From: Fusobacterium perfoetens
Lineage (GTDB): Bacteria; Fusobacteriota; Fusobacteriia; Fusobacteriales; Fusobacteriaceae
Assembly: GCF_021531475.1 (NCBI RefSeq)
Contig: NZ_JADYTX010000005.1
Span: 1 to 64,000, forward strand
Direction: 5' to 3'
DNA length: 64,000 bases
This document shows, in pieces, positions 15,721 to 24,206 of the stretch. The notes beneath the pieces were generated by a model. It worked only from the letters and a program-made list of their open reading frames with translations. It was not told where the DNA came from and made no database searches. The translations under genes were made by a program, and so were the position numbers. Position 1 is the first letter of the stretch. The number at the start of each line of letters is the position of its first letter.

Positions 15721-17813
15721 TTGAAACTTCCTTGTTTAGTTTGAGCATTATTTTTTATATTACTCCAGTAAATTTCGGCAGGATTTCCTTTAAAAGATTT
15801 CACATCAATGTCAATCTCTTTTTTCGATATCTTAAGATTAAACTTTTTAATTTCTTCTTTACTTCTTGAAATTACAGATGAACGGCATTGATAGTGGTTA
15901 GGTGGATAATAAGCACTCCAGAAAGGGTCATCAAACCTTTTAACCACACCATCTAAGTTTTTACATAAAGTAGATGTTCTATTATCCTCAATAGCACAAT
16001 ACTCCCAATATGGATAATCTTCTATGCACTCCATTTGTTGTTTGTAGTTACCAATACTATATTCTGTCATCATATTAGTTCTATAAACATTCTCTAAATA
16101 ATAGCCTTGTTCTCCAAGACCTAATTTATTGATAGTTTCTTCACAATCTTTTAACCATTGCTTGAATGTAGTTCCCTCTTCTAAAGATTTCTTCATATTG
16201 TCAAATAATCTTGTAGTAGCTTCTAAATCTGTTGATTTTTTCAGCCATACAAAATTACTTCTTACTTGTTGAGTTATCTCTTCTATCTCATCATAAAGGA
16301 TAGGTGTTTTATCCAAGAAAGATTTAATGGCTTCATCAAATTTCATCTTAAAAGGGTTAAATTCATTTATTACCTCTCCATATGTTATAGATTTATTATT
16401 TGTAAATCCTTTTATAAAAGATATTATTAAATCATCTTCCAACATTGATAAATCTAGGTTTAATGAGAAATCCGTTCCCTCTTTAATTTTAGAAATTTGC
16501 TCTAATATTTGATTATGAATATTCTTTATAAACTCATCAATTCTTTTTATAATATATTCATTGAATAAAGTTGCACTTTCAAAGGTATTAAATAACTTTT
16601 TATCCTCGTCTTCCGAGAACTCTATCACTGGTGCTATTGTCTTTTTTTTTAAAATGTTCTTATAATCAACCCCTAAATACTCTCCAAGATATTTATCATC
16701 GAACTCATATCCTGCTGTTGCTAGTTTATTAATGTTATCTAACTTAATCCCCATAAACTCCTGCTGTTTTTTCTCTATTTCTGCCTGTTCCTCTTGAGTT
16801 ACTACTTTTTCAAGTTTCCATATAAAGAGTGTTGGATCATACCCATAATAGATACTGTCTAATTGAATTAATTGATATAAACTATCTGCACAGAAATTAC
16901 ATACTTCTTGTATAACTTGTTCAAATCCTTCTTGGTGTACTTCTCCAAGTGCATTAGTTCCTTTACCCTCTCTGCTACTTGCTTCTAGAGTTAATGTAGA
17001 TCCTAATAAATTTTGTATAAGTTTCTCTTTTTCTCCTGCATATAGTTTTGTATAAATCTCAGGGTCTAAATCAGATAATTTTATAAACTCAAAACTATCT
17101 TTTAAACTATGTGTTCTGTCAACAGGAACTCCTATTGCACTTTTTCCTTTAGCTTTTAATACAGTTTCTCCTATAGCTCTTGCTTCTTTTTCATCAAGAT
17201 TTTCATTATATGGATATACAACTATTACATCGCCATACTTTTGAGCTAGTCCCCTTAACTGTCTTAAATACATTTCTTTATCCAAAAATGCTTGTTGACA
17301 AGTATTAAATATTGTTTTTCCAGTAGGATTTGCAGGATTCCATCTATGAATACACAATAAAAATTTCTCTCTATTAAGTTCTATTTCTTTTGTTCCTATT
17401 CTTAATATCCATTTTTTATCTTTATCTTTGTAAGTTAGATATTTATAAGGGATAGGAATTAAAGAATTAATAGTAAAATCTTCATTATATACAATCTCAA
17501 AACAGCTATAGCCATAATATCTAGCCGTTATTAAATGATTTATAATTCTATTGAACTTAATACTTGAAAACCTTTTATTAATTTCTTGTGCTAACTCATC
17601 ATTTTCAGGACTTTCAGCTACAACACTCAGTATTCTTCCAGCTGTTTCCCTTTCAATTTTATTTAGTGCTGAACTGATATCAATATCTAATAACAATTTA
17701 TCAATCACTTCAGAGGTTACAATGTCAGTATCAGAATATGTCTCTTCAAACATTTTAATTACAGCCGACTTGATAAGTTCTTTATTTATTTTTTTAGTTG
17801 CTATCTTTCTCAC
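15711..17813 (-). CDS. Portal protein (Mu gp29/DUF935 type) fused to MuF head morphogenesis domain
   Basis: 700 residues, longer than either family alone. Residues about 1-430 are the portal (LNKIERETAGRILSV, ARYYGYSCFEIVY, LRGLAQKYGDVIVVYPY, REGKGTNALGEVH). Residues about 500-690 are the MuF/SPP1 gp7 domain (AIEDNRTSTLCKNLDGVV and PPNHYQCRSSV). In Mu these are separate neighbouring genes. No stop separates them here, so capsids would carry the MuF domain at every portal subunit. Confidence 0.85.
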   Translation of the reverse strand: MRKIATKKINKELIKSAVIKMFEETYSDTDIVTSEVIDKLLLDIDISSALNKIERETAGRILSVVAESPENDELAQEINKRFSSIKFNRIINHLITARYYGYSCFEIVYNEDFTINSLIPIPYKYLTYKDKDKKWILRIGTKEIELNREKFLLCIHRWNPANPTGKTIFNTCQQAFLDKEMYLRQLRGLAQKYGDVIVVYPYNENLDEKEARAIGETVLKAKGKSAIGVPVDRTHSLKDSFEFIKLSDLDPEIYTKLYAGEKEKLIQNLLGSTLTLEASSREGKGTNALGEVHQEGFEQVIQEVCNFCADSLYQLIQLDSIYYGYDPTLFIWKLEKVVTQEEQAEIEKKQQEFMGIKLDNINKLATAGYEFDDKYLGEYLGVDYKNILKKKTIAPVIEFSEDEDKKLFNTFESATLFNEYIIKRIDEFIKNIHNQILEQISKIKEGTDFSLNLDLSMLEDDLIISFIKGFTNNKSITYGEVINEFNPFKMKFDEAIKSFLDKTPILYDEIEEITQQVRSNFVWLKKSTDLEATTRLFDNMKKSLEEGTTFKQWLKDCEETINKLGLGEQGYYLENVYRTNMMTEYSIGNYKQQMECIEDYPYWEYCAIEDNRTSTLCKNLDGVVKRFDDPFWSAYYPPNHYQCRSSVISRSKEEIKKFNLKISKKEIDIDVKSFKGNPAEIYWSNIKNNAQTKQGSFKWE

Positions 17814-17818
17814 CTCCT

Positions 17819-19144
17819 CTATACTCCAACATATTTTTTCTTTCTAATTCTCTCTTTGAGAGGAATATACTCATATTCTTCTAATCCATAACTCATTGCA
17901 TCAAGTGGATGTGGGTCAAGATTATATTTTCCTGATTGTATTTCTCCATTCTTATCCTTTTGGAAAACGCACTCTTCTGCTACAGCCTTTGTATTAGGAC
18001 ATCTATTAATATCAATTACTATCCTTGAAAAACTTCTTAATAATTGTTCGTGATATTCAACAGATCCCTTTCCTTTTGTAGCTCCGTCAATATTAAATCC
18101 AGCGTCATAAAAATCAGCTATTGTTTGAGATGAGGCACTATCTGCATAAATAGTAGTTCTGTTATCCTCTTTCAATGGTTGAAGTCCTTGAATAAGTTCT
18201 TGCGTAGTTTTTCCTTTTTCGTAATATTCCCAATAGACATATAGTTCATTCAATATAGGATTGACAGCCATTTTAAGTCCACAAGTGTATGATATAGAAA
18301 ATCCCCAGTCAATACCCTTGTATTTGTTTCTGTTGTCAATTTTATCCTTTACATATCTTTCATATACATCTTCTTCAAATACTGCATTATATAGAACTAA
18401 GTCTCCATCAGCTCCAAACTTTCCATCTCTTGCTATTCTTCTAATCCGAGGATCCTTTTCTGATTCTAGTTCATACACAAAATTTGCTGGAAGAAATGGA
18501 TTGTCTTTATAAGTTGAATGATGAACAATTATCGTTTGTTGCAATACTGTTTCATCTTCTAATTTAATTTCATCTATAAACTTTATCTGCTTTTTCTTAT
18601 ATAATAAATTTTCATCTATGTTATATCCCTCTTCTGTAAAGAACATTTTATAAATAGATGATAGCCGAGATACAGGATTGCACATAAATATCATCTGACT
18701 TCTGATATTATTAGTCCTCAATCTTTTTTTAAGTTCTTTTATATCATCGAGTGTTAATTCATCAGCTTCTTCTATAAGAATAAGGTCTATATTTTTAATG
18801 GATTTTAATTTTCTCCAATCATCCATACCTTTAAAAATAATCTGCGTTCCACTTACTTTATTTTCAAACTCATAAGGAGATTTGATGTATTTCCACTCCT
18901 CTGACATATCTAGAGTATAAATGGCATCTTTTAGGTCCTCGAAACAGCTATCTTTTAAAGTTGAATATACTTTTCTAACTATCAACATTCTTCTTTTCTG
19001 TAGTGCTCCAAGTAATGCAACTTTTAAAAATCCAGTAAAGCTTTTTCCTGATCCATATCCTCCAATCATAAGAAGAATATCAAAATCGTTTTCTTGGAAG
19101 ATATTTGCAAAATGCTCACTAAATTCAATTGTTGTTTCTTCCAT
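17819..19144 (-). CDS. terL: Terminase large subunit
   Basis: 441 residues. Walker A is GGYGSGKS (residues about 28-35), Walker B DLILIEEADEL. The nuclease domain has IDWGFSISYTCG, YADSASSQTIADF and HPLDAMSYGLEEY carrying the acidic residues. It packages DNA as the motor. It overlaps terS by 20 bp. Confidence 0.93.
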   Translation of the reverse strand: MEETTIEFSEHFANIFQENDFDILLMIGGYGSGKSFTGFLKVALLGALQKRRMLIVRKVYSTLKDSCFEDLKDAIYTLDMSEEWKYIKSPYEFENKVSGTQIIFKGMDDWRKLKSIKNIDLILIEEADELTLDDIKELKKRLRTNNIRSQMIFMCNPVSRLSSIYKMFFTEEGYNIDENLLYKKKQIKFIDEIKLEDETVLQQTIIVHHSTYKDNPFLPANFVYELESEKDPRIRRIARDGKFGADGDLVLYNAVFEEDVYERYVKDKIDNRNKYKGIDWGFSISYTCGLKMAVNPILNELYVYWEYYEKGKTTQELIQGLQPLKEDNRTTIYADSASSQTIADFYDAGFNIDGATKGKGSVEYHEQLLRSFSRIVIDINRCPNTKAVAEECVFQKDKNGEIQSGKYNLDPHPLDAMSYGLEEYEYIPLKERIRKKKYVGV

Positions 19145-19796
19145 TTTTAACCACCTTTATTGTTACAGTTCTGTCTTTTGTATTTAACTCTTTTGGTTCC
19201 TCGTCTTTTTTAATATTCATTCTCATTTCAGGAATACCTAAAAGTTGAGCTTGTCCCTCTATAGTCTTTTGCACTATATTCACAACAGTATTTAATATTG
19301 TTGCATAGTCCTTGCCTAAGTCACCTTTGGTTAATTTTGACATTGCTTTTTTTTGAATATAATTCAGATATTCAATAGTTTCTTTTCTTCTCTGTATATG
19401 TTTTTCTCCCTCTTCTTCTTGAAGTCTCCCATATATAAATTTAAGAAACTCTTCCTGCTGGTCAAGCCATCTTCCTTTTGCTGAGTAATTTTTTAAAGAA
19501 GTTTCAGATAGTCCTGTTTGGTCACTTGCTTCTTTAATTGTTCCACCACTAATAACTATTGATTTTGCTTTATTTATTAGTTGTTTTTTGCTTTTTGCAC
19601 TTGCACCTGTGGGTGCACCTGAAAAATCTACTAGGTGCACCCAGTCGTCGCCCTTAGCTTTGTCCCTCTTCTTCCAACTTTTTACTGTATTTTCAGAAAT
19701 TCTAAAATGATTAGCACATTCACTTAAAGATACCTTGTTCTGTTCATAATATTTTCTAACCTCTTCCCTGGTTGGAGCTCTAGTAGGATTACTCAT
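19125..19796 (-). CDS. terS: Terminase small subunit
   Basis: 223 residues with two helix-turn-helix segments, VSLSECANHFRISENTVKSW near the N-terminus and GTIKEASDQTGLSETSLKNY in the middle, then a helical oligomerisation region. This is the phBC6A51-like type. The gene contains a 10-bp perfect inverted repeat around two GTGCAC cores (19611-19642), more GC-rich than its surroundings and possibly the packaging start site. Confidence 0.85.
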   Translation of the reverse strand: MSNPTRAPTREEVRKYYEQNKVSLSECANHFRISENTVKSWKKRDKAKGDDWVHLVDFSGAPTGASAKSKKQLINKAKSIVISGGTIKEASDQTGLSETSLKNYSAKGRWLDQQEEFLKFIYGRLQEEEGEKHIQRRKETIEYLNYIQKKAMSKLTKGDLGKDYATILNTVVNIVQKTIEGQAQLLGIPEMRMNIKKDEEPKELNTKDRTVTIKVVKNGRNNN

Positions 19797-19808
19797 ATCA
19801 CCATCTCC

Positions 19809-20606
19809 TTAATTTGCTCTTAACTCAGGATAAGTATCATAAATCAAATCTATAATATCTTGCTTTGATACTCCTGTTGCTGAAACACTAGTTTCTGATT
19901 TTTTCTTCAAATAATTCTCTATAACAGGTTTGAAATTCTTTTTATTTTTAAAAGTTATCTTTAGCTCCTGAACTCTTGTCTTTTCATATTTTTCTATAAG
20001 TCTTACAGTTCCAAAAGTTATAAGTCTGTAATCACACTCTTTTTTTAAATAGTTCTCTTCTTCTAATTCAGTAGTATCTTTAGTTCTTGAAAATTCTGTT
20101 ATTTCTACATCTTTTATTTTTTTTAGGATTTCTTCCCCTCTACAATAGATATTAAAACAACATTTTAGAGATACTCCACTATATTTAACCTCTGGCAACA
20201 TATAGCTTTTATATAATTTAATTCCTTTTATAGAACTTTTTCTGTTATAGTTATCTCCAGGAATAATAAAAGCTACCCAATCTGAATGTTCCATACTTTT
20301 CTTTATAAAATCTTTAGCTAGTCCTCCACTTCTTCCAAAAGGTGGATTTCCTATAACTATACTATTTTTTATATAAGGAATATTCTGTTTAAGATAATCA
20401 CCCTCTATAATTCCATCATATTCAGGTGCAATATCATATCCTATACTTCCTTTAGGTAATAGTTTCAAAAAAGCTCCATTTCCAGCACTTGGTTCTATAA
20501 TTCTTGTAAATTTTTCAAGTGGCATTATATCTTTTTCAATTACTTTAAGAACTGCTTTCACTACTGAAGTAGGTGTATAATATTTATCTTGATATCTCTT
20601 AGCCAT
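19809..20606 (-). CDS. DNA adenine-N6 methyltransferase-like protein
   Basis: 265 residues. EPSAGNGAFL (SAM-binding) and GNPPFGRSGG (the NPPF catalytic motif) are both present, in the order of gamma-class adenine methyltransferases. No restriction enzyme is adjacent, so it is probably an orphan that protects phage DNA. Overlaps the ParB-like gene by 8 bp. Confidence 0.82.
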   Translation of the reverse strand: MAKRYQDKYYTPTSVVKAVLKVIEKDIMPLEKFTRIIEPSAGNGAFLKLLPKGSIGYDIAPEYDGIIEGDYLKQNIPYIKNSIVIGNPPFGRSGGLAKDFIKKSMEHSDWVAFIIPGDNYNRKSSIKGIKLYKSYMLPEVKYSGVSLKCCFNIYCRGEEILKKIKDVEITEFSRTKDTTELEEENYLKKECDYRLITFGTVRLIEKYEKTRVQELKITFKNKKNFKPVIENYLKKKSETSVSATGVSKQDIIDLIYDTYPELRAN

Positions 20607-21150
20607 CTATATCACACTCTAAAAATTCTTTCTTTTTAGCTTTATGCCCACAGTGAGGACAAACCAGTCCTTCAGATCCTCTCTCTTCTTCATCATCAAA
20701 ACTATCCTCTATTTCTAACAGCTCTTTTTCTGTTTCTTCTGATAAAATATTTTCTAATTCTATATTTTCAAATCCTGTAATGCATAAATCTATTCCTTGA
20801 ACTTTAAGAGCATTTAATTCATATCTTAATTTCTCTATATCAAATCCTGTATTTAGAGACAATTTATTATGAGCTATTATATATGCTCTCTCTTGTTCTT
20901 CAGTCATTCCATCCAGGACCAAACAAGGAACTTTCTTTATTCCAAGTTCTTTACAAGCTAAATATCTTCCATGTCCTTCTATAATATGCATCTCTTTATT
21001 TATTCCAATAGGATCTAAAAATCCAAATTCTTGAATACTTCTCATAATTTGCTCTATTTGCCATTGAGGATGCTCTTTGGCATTATTTTCATATGGAATT
21101 AACTTGTCTAAGTCCTCAAGAGTTGCTTTTAATTCTTTTACTTCTTTCAC
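20599..21150 (-). CDS. ParB N-domain protein with C-terminal zinc ribbon
   Basis: 183 residues. The ParB/sulfiredoxin-type domain covers residues about 12-110 (IPYENNAKEHPQWQIEQI, GFLDPIGIN, IEGHGRYLACKELG). A zinc ribbon CPHCGHKAKKKEFLEC closes the protein. In phages such proteins accompany methyltransferases and terminases and may act as nucleases or DNA-modification partners. Confidence 0.8.
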   Translation of the reverse strand: MKEVKELKATLEDLDKLIPYENNAKEHPQWQIEQIMRSIQEFGFLDPIGINKEMHIIEGHGRYLACKELGIKKVPCLVLDGMTEEQERAYIIAHNKLSLNTGFDIEKLRYELNALKVQGIDLCITGFENIELENILSEETEKELLEIEDSFDDEEERGSEGLVCPHCGHKAKKKEFLECDIDG

Positions 21151-21196
21151 TTCCTACACCTCCATTTTTTTATTTATCCTCTCACTAATACAAAAA

Positions 21197-21228
21197 TGTC
21201 CCTCTTTTTGTGGGACACTTTTTTTTAT
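21197..21228. terminator. Bidirectional terminator
   Basis: TGTCCC pairs with GGGACA; a T8 run follows on the plus strand and T5 on the minus strand. It lies upstream of the ParB-like gene, so the packaging operon probably starts between here and 21150 or reads through. Confidence 0.65.
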
Positions 21229-21296
21229 AACTCCTTATATTTACTAATAAAAAAATTTTTTTATTTTTTTTAAAAAAGTGGCCAAAAAATAAAAAA

Positions 21297-21336
21297 AGTG
21301 GCTGTCAATTTTTAGCTGACAACCACTATTTTTTTC
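21297..21336. terminator. Bidirectional terminator
   Basis: AGTGGCTGTCA (21297-21307) pairs with TGACAACCACT (21317-21327), with a T-run on both sides. It ends the transcript of the 21382-21567 gene. Confidence 0.75.
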
Positions 21337-21381
21337 AATAAATTTTTAAAATATAATGACTTTTTTATTCCTATCAAAATA

Positions 21382-21567
21382 TTAATTTTCAAATTTTTCT
21401 TCTTTTATTTCTTTTATTAAAATTTCAAGTTCTTTTAAATCTTCCAATGTTGCGTTATTTCTTATAAAACTCTTTGCTGTTGCTTTATATGAATAATATC
21501 TTGTTTTTTCTCTGTTCTTTTCGTTATATTTTTCTTTAGCTCTTTTTTGTGCCTCTGTTAGTGCCAT
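21382..21567 (-). CDS. Small basic hypothetical phage protein
   Basis: 61 residues, charged and helical, MALTEAQKRAKEKYNEKNRE at the N-terminus. This N-terminal form is seen in many small phage proteins of unknown role. It begins 3 bp after the membrane peptide gene and ends at a strong terminator. Confidence 0.6.
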   Translation of the reverse strand: MALTEAQKRAKEKYNEKNREKTRYYSYKATAKSFIRNNATLEDLKELEILIKEIKEEKFEN

Positions 21568-21569
21568 AG

Positions 21570-21707
21570 CTATTCCCCCTTGAATATTCCATATAATAAA
21601 TATAGCGAGCTTATTAAAACTACTAAACTTATTATTTGTGATTTAGCCACCATATTGATAGCGATTAATATAGTATTCATTAAAATTATAATATCTTTTC
21701 TTTTCAT
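21570..21707 (-). CDS. Small membrane peptide, second peptide of a two-peptide locus
   Basis: 45 residues with two hydrophobic stretches (ILMNTILIAINMVA, IISLVVLISSLYLLYGI). It follows a G5/C5 hairpin (21738-21757) behind the first peptide, an arrangement like the two toxin-like cassettes of this prophage. No clear antisense RNA was found here, so it may be a holin-like or lone membrane peptide. Confidence 0.5.
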   Translation of the reverse strand: MKRKDIIILMNTILIAINMVAKSQIISLVVLISSLYLLYGIFKGE

Positions 21708-21765
21708 CTTTTTTGTGATATAATTATATTAAGAGGTTGGGGGATTTTACTCCCCCTTGTAAGTC

Positions 21766-21867
21766 TTAGTAGAATATCTTTATAAGTTCTAGCACTGCGA
21801 CCAACAGCTGAACAAGTATTAAAGTTATCTCTAAGGCTTTTTTTATATTCCTCTTTTTTTTCTTCAC
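21766..21867 (-). CDS. Small membrane peptide, first peptide
   Basis: 33 residues from GTG, seven bases after GGGGGG. A Lys-rich start (KKKKRNIKK) precedes one membrane helix (LILVQLLVAVLELIKI). A 66-residue overlapping frame (21704-21904) encloses it but has no properly spaced ribosome site. The promoter is at 21922-21950. Confidence 0.5.
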   Translation of the reverse strand: MKKKKRNIKKALEITLILVQLLVAVLELIKIFY

Positions 21868-21921
21868 TTTTGCACCCCCTTTTGTTTTTATTTTTTCCTT
21901 TCACCTCCTCTTTACATAATT

Positions 21922-21950
21922 ATTATACCACATAAGGTATATAAAATCAA
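21922..21950 (-). promoter_or_regulatory. Promoter of the two-peptide locus
   Basis: Minus strand TTGATT (21945-21950) and TATAAT (21922-21927), 17-bp spacing, followed by a GAGGAGG-rich leader. Confidence 0.65.
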
Positions 21951-21970
21951 TGATTTTTTTTATAAAAAAT

Positions 21971-21996
21971 AAAAAAACTACCGATTTTCAGTAGTT
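21971..21996 (-). terminator. Terminator after the 22029-22259 gene
   Basis: AGAACTAC-type arm pairs ACTAC (21977-21981) with GTAGT (21991-21995), followed by T7 on the minus strand. Confidence 0.6.
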
Positions 21997-22028
21997 CTAA
22001 AACTTTTTATTATAACATTTTAAGTGAA

Positions 22029-22259
22029 TTATTTTCTTTTTACTACTCTTCTTACAATGATAGTTCTTTTATTGTAAGTAAAATCATCTCTAATATACAC
22101 TTTTATATATCCTAAACTTTCTAAGAAATTTAAATATGCTAAATATCTATTAAATCTTATTTTATCTTTTGTTCCTTTGAAATGTATTCTCTCTTCATCA
22201 TCAAGAGAATTGTAAATTATTTTTATTTTCTCCTCATCAGTAAGCTTTGGACTTTTCAT
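22029..22259 (-). CDS. Hypothetical protein
   Basis: 76 residues, basic. DEEKIKIIYNSLDDEERIHF and a strand-rich C-terminus (IIVRRVVKRK) may form a small winged helix. It follows the sigma-like gene without a gap. Function not recognised. Confidence 0.5.
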   Translation of the reverse strand: MKSPKLTDEEKIKIIYNSLDDEERIHFKGTKDKIRFNRYLAYLNFLESLGYIKVYIRDDFTYNKRTIIVRRVVKRK

Positions 22260-22553
22260 TTATTCTCCCTCCTGGAATTGTCTTGAAATTCTATTAATTT
22301 TTTTATTTGCCTTATATAAAATATTACGGCTAGTTTTTTTAGTTATCCCTAAAAGTTTTGATATTTCTTTATGGTTCAATTTTTCTCTATTTTTCATTAA
22401 GTAAATTTGCTTTTCTTTAGGTGTTAAACAAAAATCAAGAATATTTTTCATAAAATAATTTTTTATTTTTTTCTTAGCTTCCATCAGTTCGCTTTCATCT
22501 CTATGAGAGAATACTGATTCGCATTTGTTGTTTAAAAAATCTTTAAAGTTCAC
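22260..22553 (-). CDS. Sigma-70 region 4-like HTH protein (ArpU/late regulator type)
   Basis: 97 residues from GTG at 22553, placed five bases after GGGAGG; the ATG 12 bases upstream has no ribosome site. The C-terminus (CLTPKEKQIYLMKNREKL, HKEISKLLGITKKTSRNIL) is a sigma region 4 / LuxR-type helix-turn-helix. Its position between RusA and the packaging genes is where phages of this type encode the late-gene activator. Confidence 0.65.
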   Translation of the reverse strand: MNFKDFLNNKCESVFSHRDESELMEAKKKIKNYFMKNILDFCLTPKEKQIYLMKNREKLNHKEISKLLGITKKTSRNILYKANKKINRISRQFQEGE

Positions 22554-22596
22554 TGTACCTCCCATAAATTAAAAGAGGGATTTTATTCCCTCATCG

Positions 22597-22974
22597 CTAT
22601 AAAACTTCTATTCTTACTCCTGGATTATTTCTGTCAACCTCATACCCAAGGAATACTGGTATTAATTCCTCACAATTATCATCGTCAATCCATCCATGTT
22701 GCACCATAAGGTCCTGGACTATTTGATTGATATTTATATAATCGAACTTTCTTCTACTGTCCCTCACGAAATAAAATCCAATTTTATAGGGCTTAGCCTT
22801 TGATTTAAGCTGTTCTTTAAATTCTTTGGCAAATATATCATATTGATATTCAAAATTGCTTAAATAAGCTTTTACAGTCTTAGAGGAAGTAATAAACATT
22901 TTTCCTGTTTTCTGATTTTTAAAAATTTGTTTGCTATTTTTAGAGCTAGGAACATTCCCTTTAATGAATATCAT
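22597..22974 (-). CDS. rusA: RusA-like Holliday junction resolvase
   Basis: 125 residues. It begins MIFIKGNVPSSKNSKQIF, and has RRKFDYININQIVQDLMV and GWIDDDNCEEL, which hold the conserved Asp residues of RusA. It resolves recombination intermediates before packaging. Its ATG overlaps the stop of the small gene upstream (ATGA). Confidence 0.88.
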   Translation of the reverse strand: MIFIKGNVPSSKNSKQIFKNQKTGKMFITSSKTVKAYLSNFEYQYDIFAKEFKEQLKSKAKPYKIGFYFVRDSRRKFDYININQIVQDLMVQHGWIDDDNCEELIPVFLGYEVDRNNPGVRIEVL

Positions 22975-23090
22975 TTTTCTTTCTTCTCCCTGTCATATTT
23001 AATTCTTTTATTCAAAATACTTAAGTATTCTCTCATCGTTTCTAATTGACTTGCTATTAAAGTAAATTGAATGTTGTCTATTCTTCTCAT
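22971..23090 (-). CDS. Small hypothetical protein coupled to rusA
   Basis: 39 residues, helical and charged (ASQLETMREYLSILNKRI). Its TGA overlaps the rusA start, suggesting translational coupling. Role unknown. Confidence 0.5.
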   Translation of the reverse strand: MRRIDNIQFTLIASQLETMREYLSILNKRIKYDREKKEK

Positions 23091-23101
23091 TCCTTGAGGA
23101 A

Positions 23102-23194
23102 CTATAGATTGTCATTTAGAAAAGTTTGAAGTTTTTTCACTTTCTCTACGAGTTCATTTTTCTCTTTTACTAGTTCATCAAAATGTTTTCCCAT
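23102..23194 (-). CDS. Small coiled-coil protein
   Basis: 30 residues, MGKHFDELVKEKNELVEKVK start, a short leucine-heptad helix. It lies between the dimeric dUTPase and the rusA-linked gene. The ribosome site (GAGAG) is modest. Confidence 0.4.
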   Translation of the reverse strand: MGKHFDELVKEKNELVEKVKKLQTFLNDNL

Positions 23195-23199
23195 TATTT

Positions 23200-23733
23200 T
23201 TATCTCTCCTTTAAGTTCCAATCTTCACTTGGTCTTTTCATATCTTTTTGCCATTTCTCCCAATATTTATCCATTATTTCCTTTTTAGTGAATTTTCTTG
23301 AATGACAGATTATAACGTAGTCATACATAATACTTGAAATATCTCTATCATCAGTTCCGTATAAAGAGTACTTCATATTCTTAATTAAACTACCTCTTAA
23401 TTCTTCGTTGCTAAAATCTATCTTTTCTTTTATGTTGTCCCAAAGCTTAAAGGCACTCCTATAAAACAAATTTAGACCTTGTAGGCGATTTGCTAATTGT
23501 AGTATAAAAAATAAAATATCTGCCAGTTCCTCAAGTTCTTTTTCTCTACTGTATTCTTTTTTCTTCCAGTTTTTGAAGTTGTATTCCTGAGGTAACTCCT
23601 TTAACCATTCTTGGAACTCATCATCAAGAGCTAATATCACATCAAGAGTTGTTTTTAAAAAAGGAATATGTTTATTTAATATTTTCTGTAGTTCTAGCAG
23701 TTCCTCATAACTTTCTGGTTTTTTCAGTTCCAT
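23200..23733 (-). CDS. Dimeric all-alpha dUTPase (dUTPase_2/MazG-like)
   Basis: 177 residues. The signatures are LALDDEFQEWLKELP, FKNWKKKEYSREKELEELADILFF (the EExxD metal site) and the long helical C-terminus. It hydrolyses dUTP to dUMP. The phage also encodes a trimeric dUTPase of unrelated fold at 29425, on the lysogenic side of the genome, so the two probably act at different stages. Confidence 0.82.
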   Translation of the reverse strand: MELKKPESYEELLELQKILNKHIPFLKTTLDVILALDDEFQEWLKELPQEYNFKNWKKKEYSREKELEELADILFFILQLANRLQGLNLFYRSAFKLWDNIKEKIDFSNEELRGSLIKNMKYSLYGTDDRDISSIMYDYVIICHSRKFTKKEIMDKYWEKWQKDMKRPSEDWNLKER

Positions 23734-23858
23734 TACTTCTCCTTTTTATTTATCTTTTTTCTAAAATTATCAGCCATATGTTCTCCAATAATTCCTAATA
23801 TTGCTACTGCTAATCCTATGAAGGTTAGTATTATGAAATCTATTATATTACTACTCAT
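23733..23858 (-). CDS. Small membrane protein
   Basis: 41 residues: one membrane helix (IILTFIGLAVAILGIIG) and a basic tail (FRKKINKKEK). It overlaps the Cys-rich gene upstream, and its TAA overlaps the dUTPase ATG (TAATG), so all three are translationally coupled. Confidence 0.55.
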   Translation of the reverse strand: MSSNIIDFIILTFIGLAVAILGIIGEHMADNFRKKINKKEK

Positions 23859-24054
23859 CTTCTTCTACCTCTCTAAAATTATAACTATTACCACCATTAA
23901 ATTTTTTTACTTGCTGGTATTTATCACAAACAGTTTTTTCTCTCTTTAACAAAGGAATATTTATATTTCTACACCAATAATTTATTCCTGCGTCATCAAA
24001 AGCCACATTTGTGCAATATCTACAAAATTCACAAGTCTTAATATTTATTTTCAC
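23851..24054 (-). CDS. Cys-rich small protein, probable zinc binding
   Basis: 67 residues. CEFCRYC, then a single Cys (YWCRN) and VCDKY give five cysteines that could hold one zinc. Unknown function; genes of this form are common in phage early regions. Confidence 0.55.
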   Translation of the reverse strand: MKINIKTCEFCRYCTNVAFDDAGINYWCRNINIPLLKREKTVCDKYQQVKKFNGGNSYNFREVEEDE

Positions 24055-24072
24055 AGTTGCCCTCCTTAAAAT

Positions 24073-24192
24073 TTATAAATTTAAAAATATTTTAATAAGT
24101 GTTATTCTTATAAATAATGCTAATACCTTGAAAAATAGTATAATTAAAATACCTATCAATATTATTAAAAAAAATTCAAAATTTTCTTTCAT
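24073..24192 (-). CDS. Small membrane protein
   Basis: 39 residues with an almost continuous hydrophobic stretch (FFLIILIGILIILFFKVLAL). A weak ribosome site lies before ATG 24192. It sits between the coiled-coil and the Cys-rich genes. Confidence 0.45.
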   Translation of the reverse strand: MKENFEFFLIILIGILIILFFKVLALFIRITLIKIFLNL

Positions 24193-24206
24193 TCTAATAC
24201 CCTTTT

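Noticed and set aside
17551-19187. Plus-strand frames across portal and terminase genes
   Set aside because: They are hydrophobic shadow frames of well-supported minus-strand genes without ribosome sites.
21704-21904. 66-residue minus-strand frame
   Set aside because: It encloses the 33-residue membrane peptide in another frame, starts at a GTG directly abutting the ribosome site and has no motif. The nested peptide has better signals.
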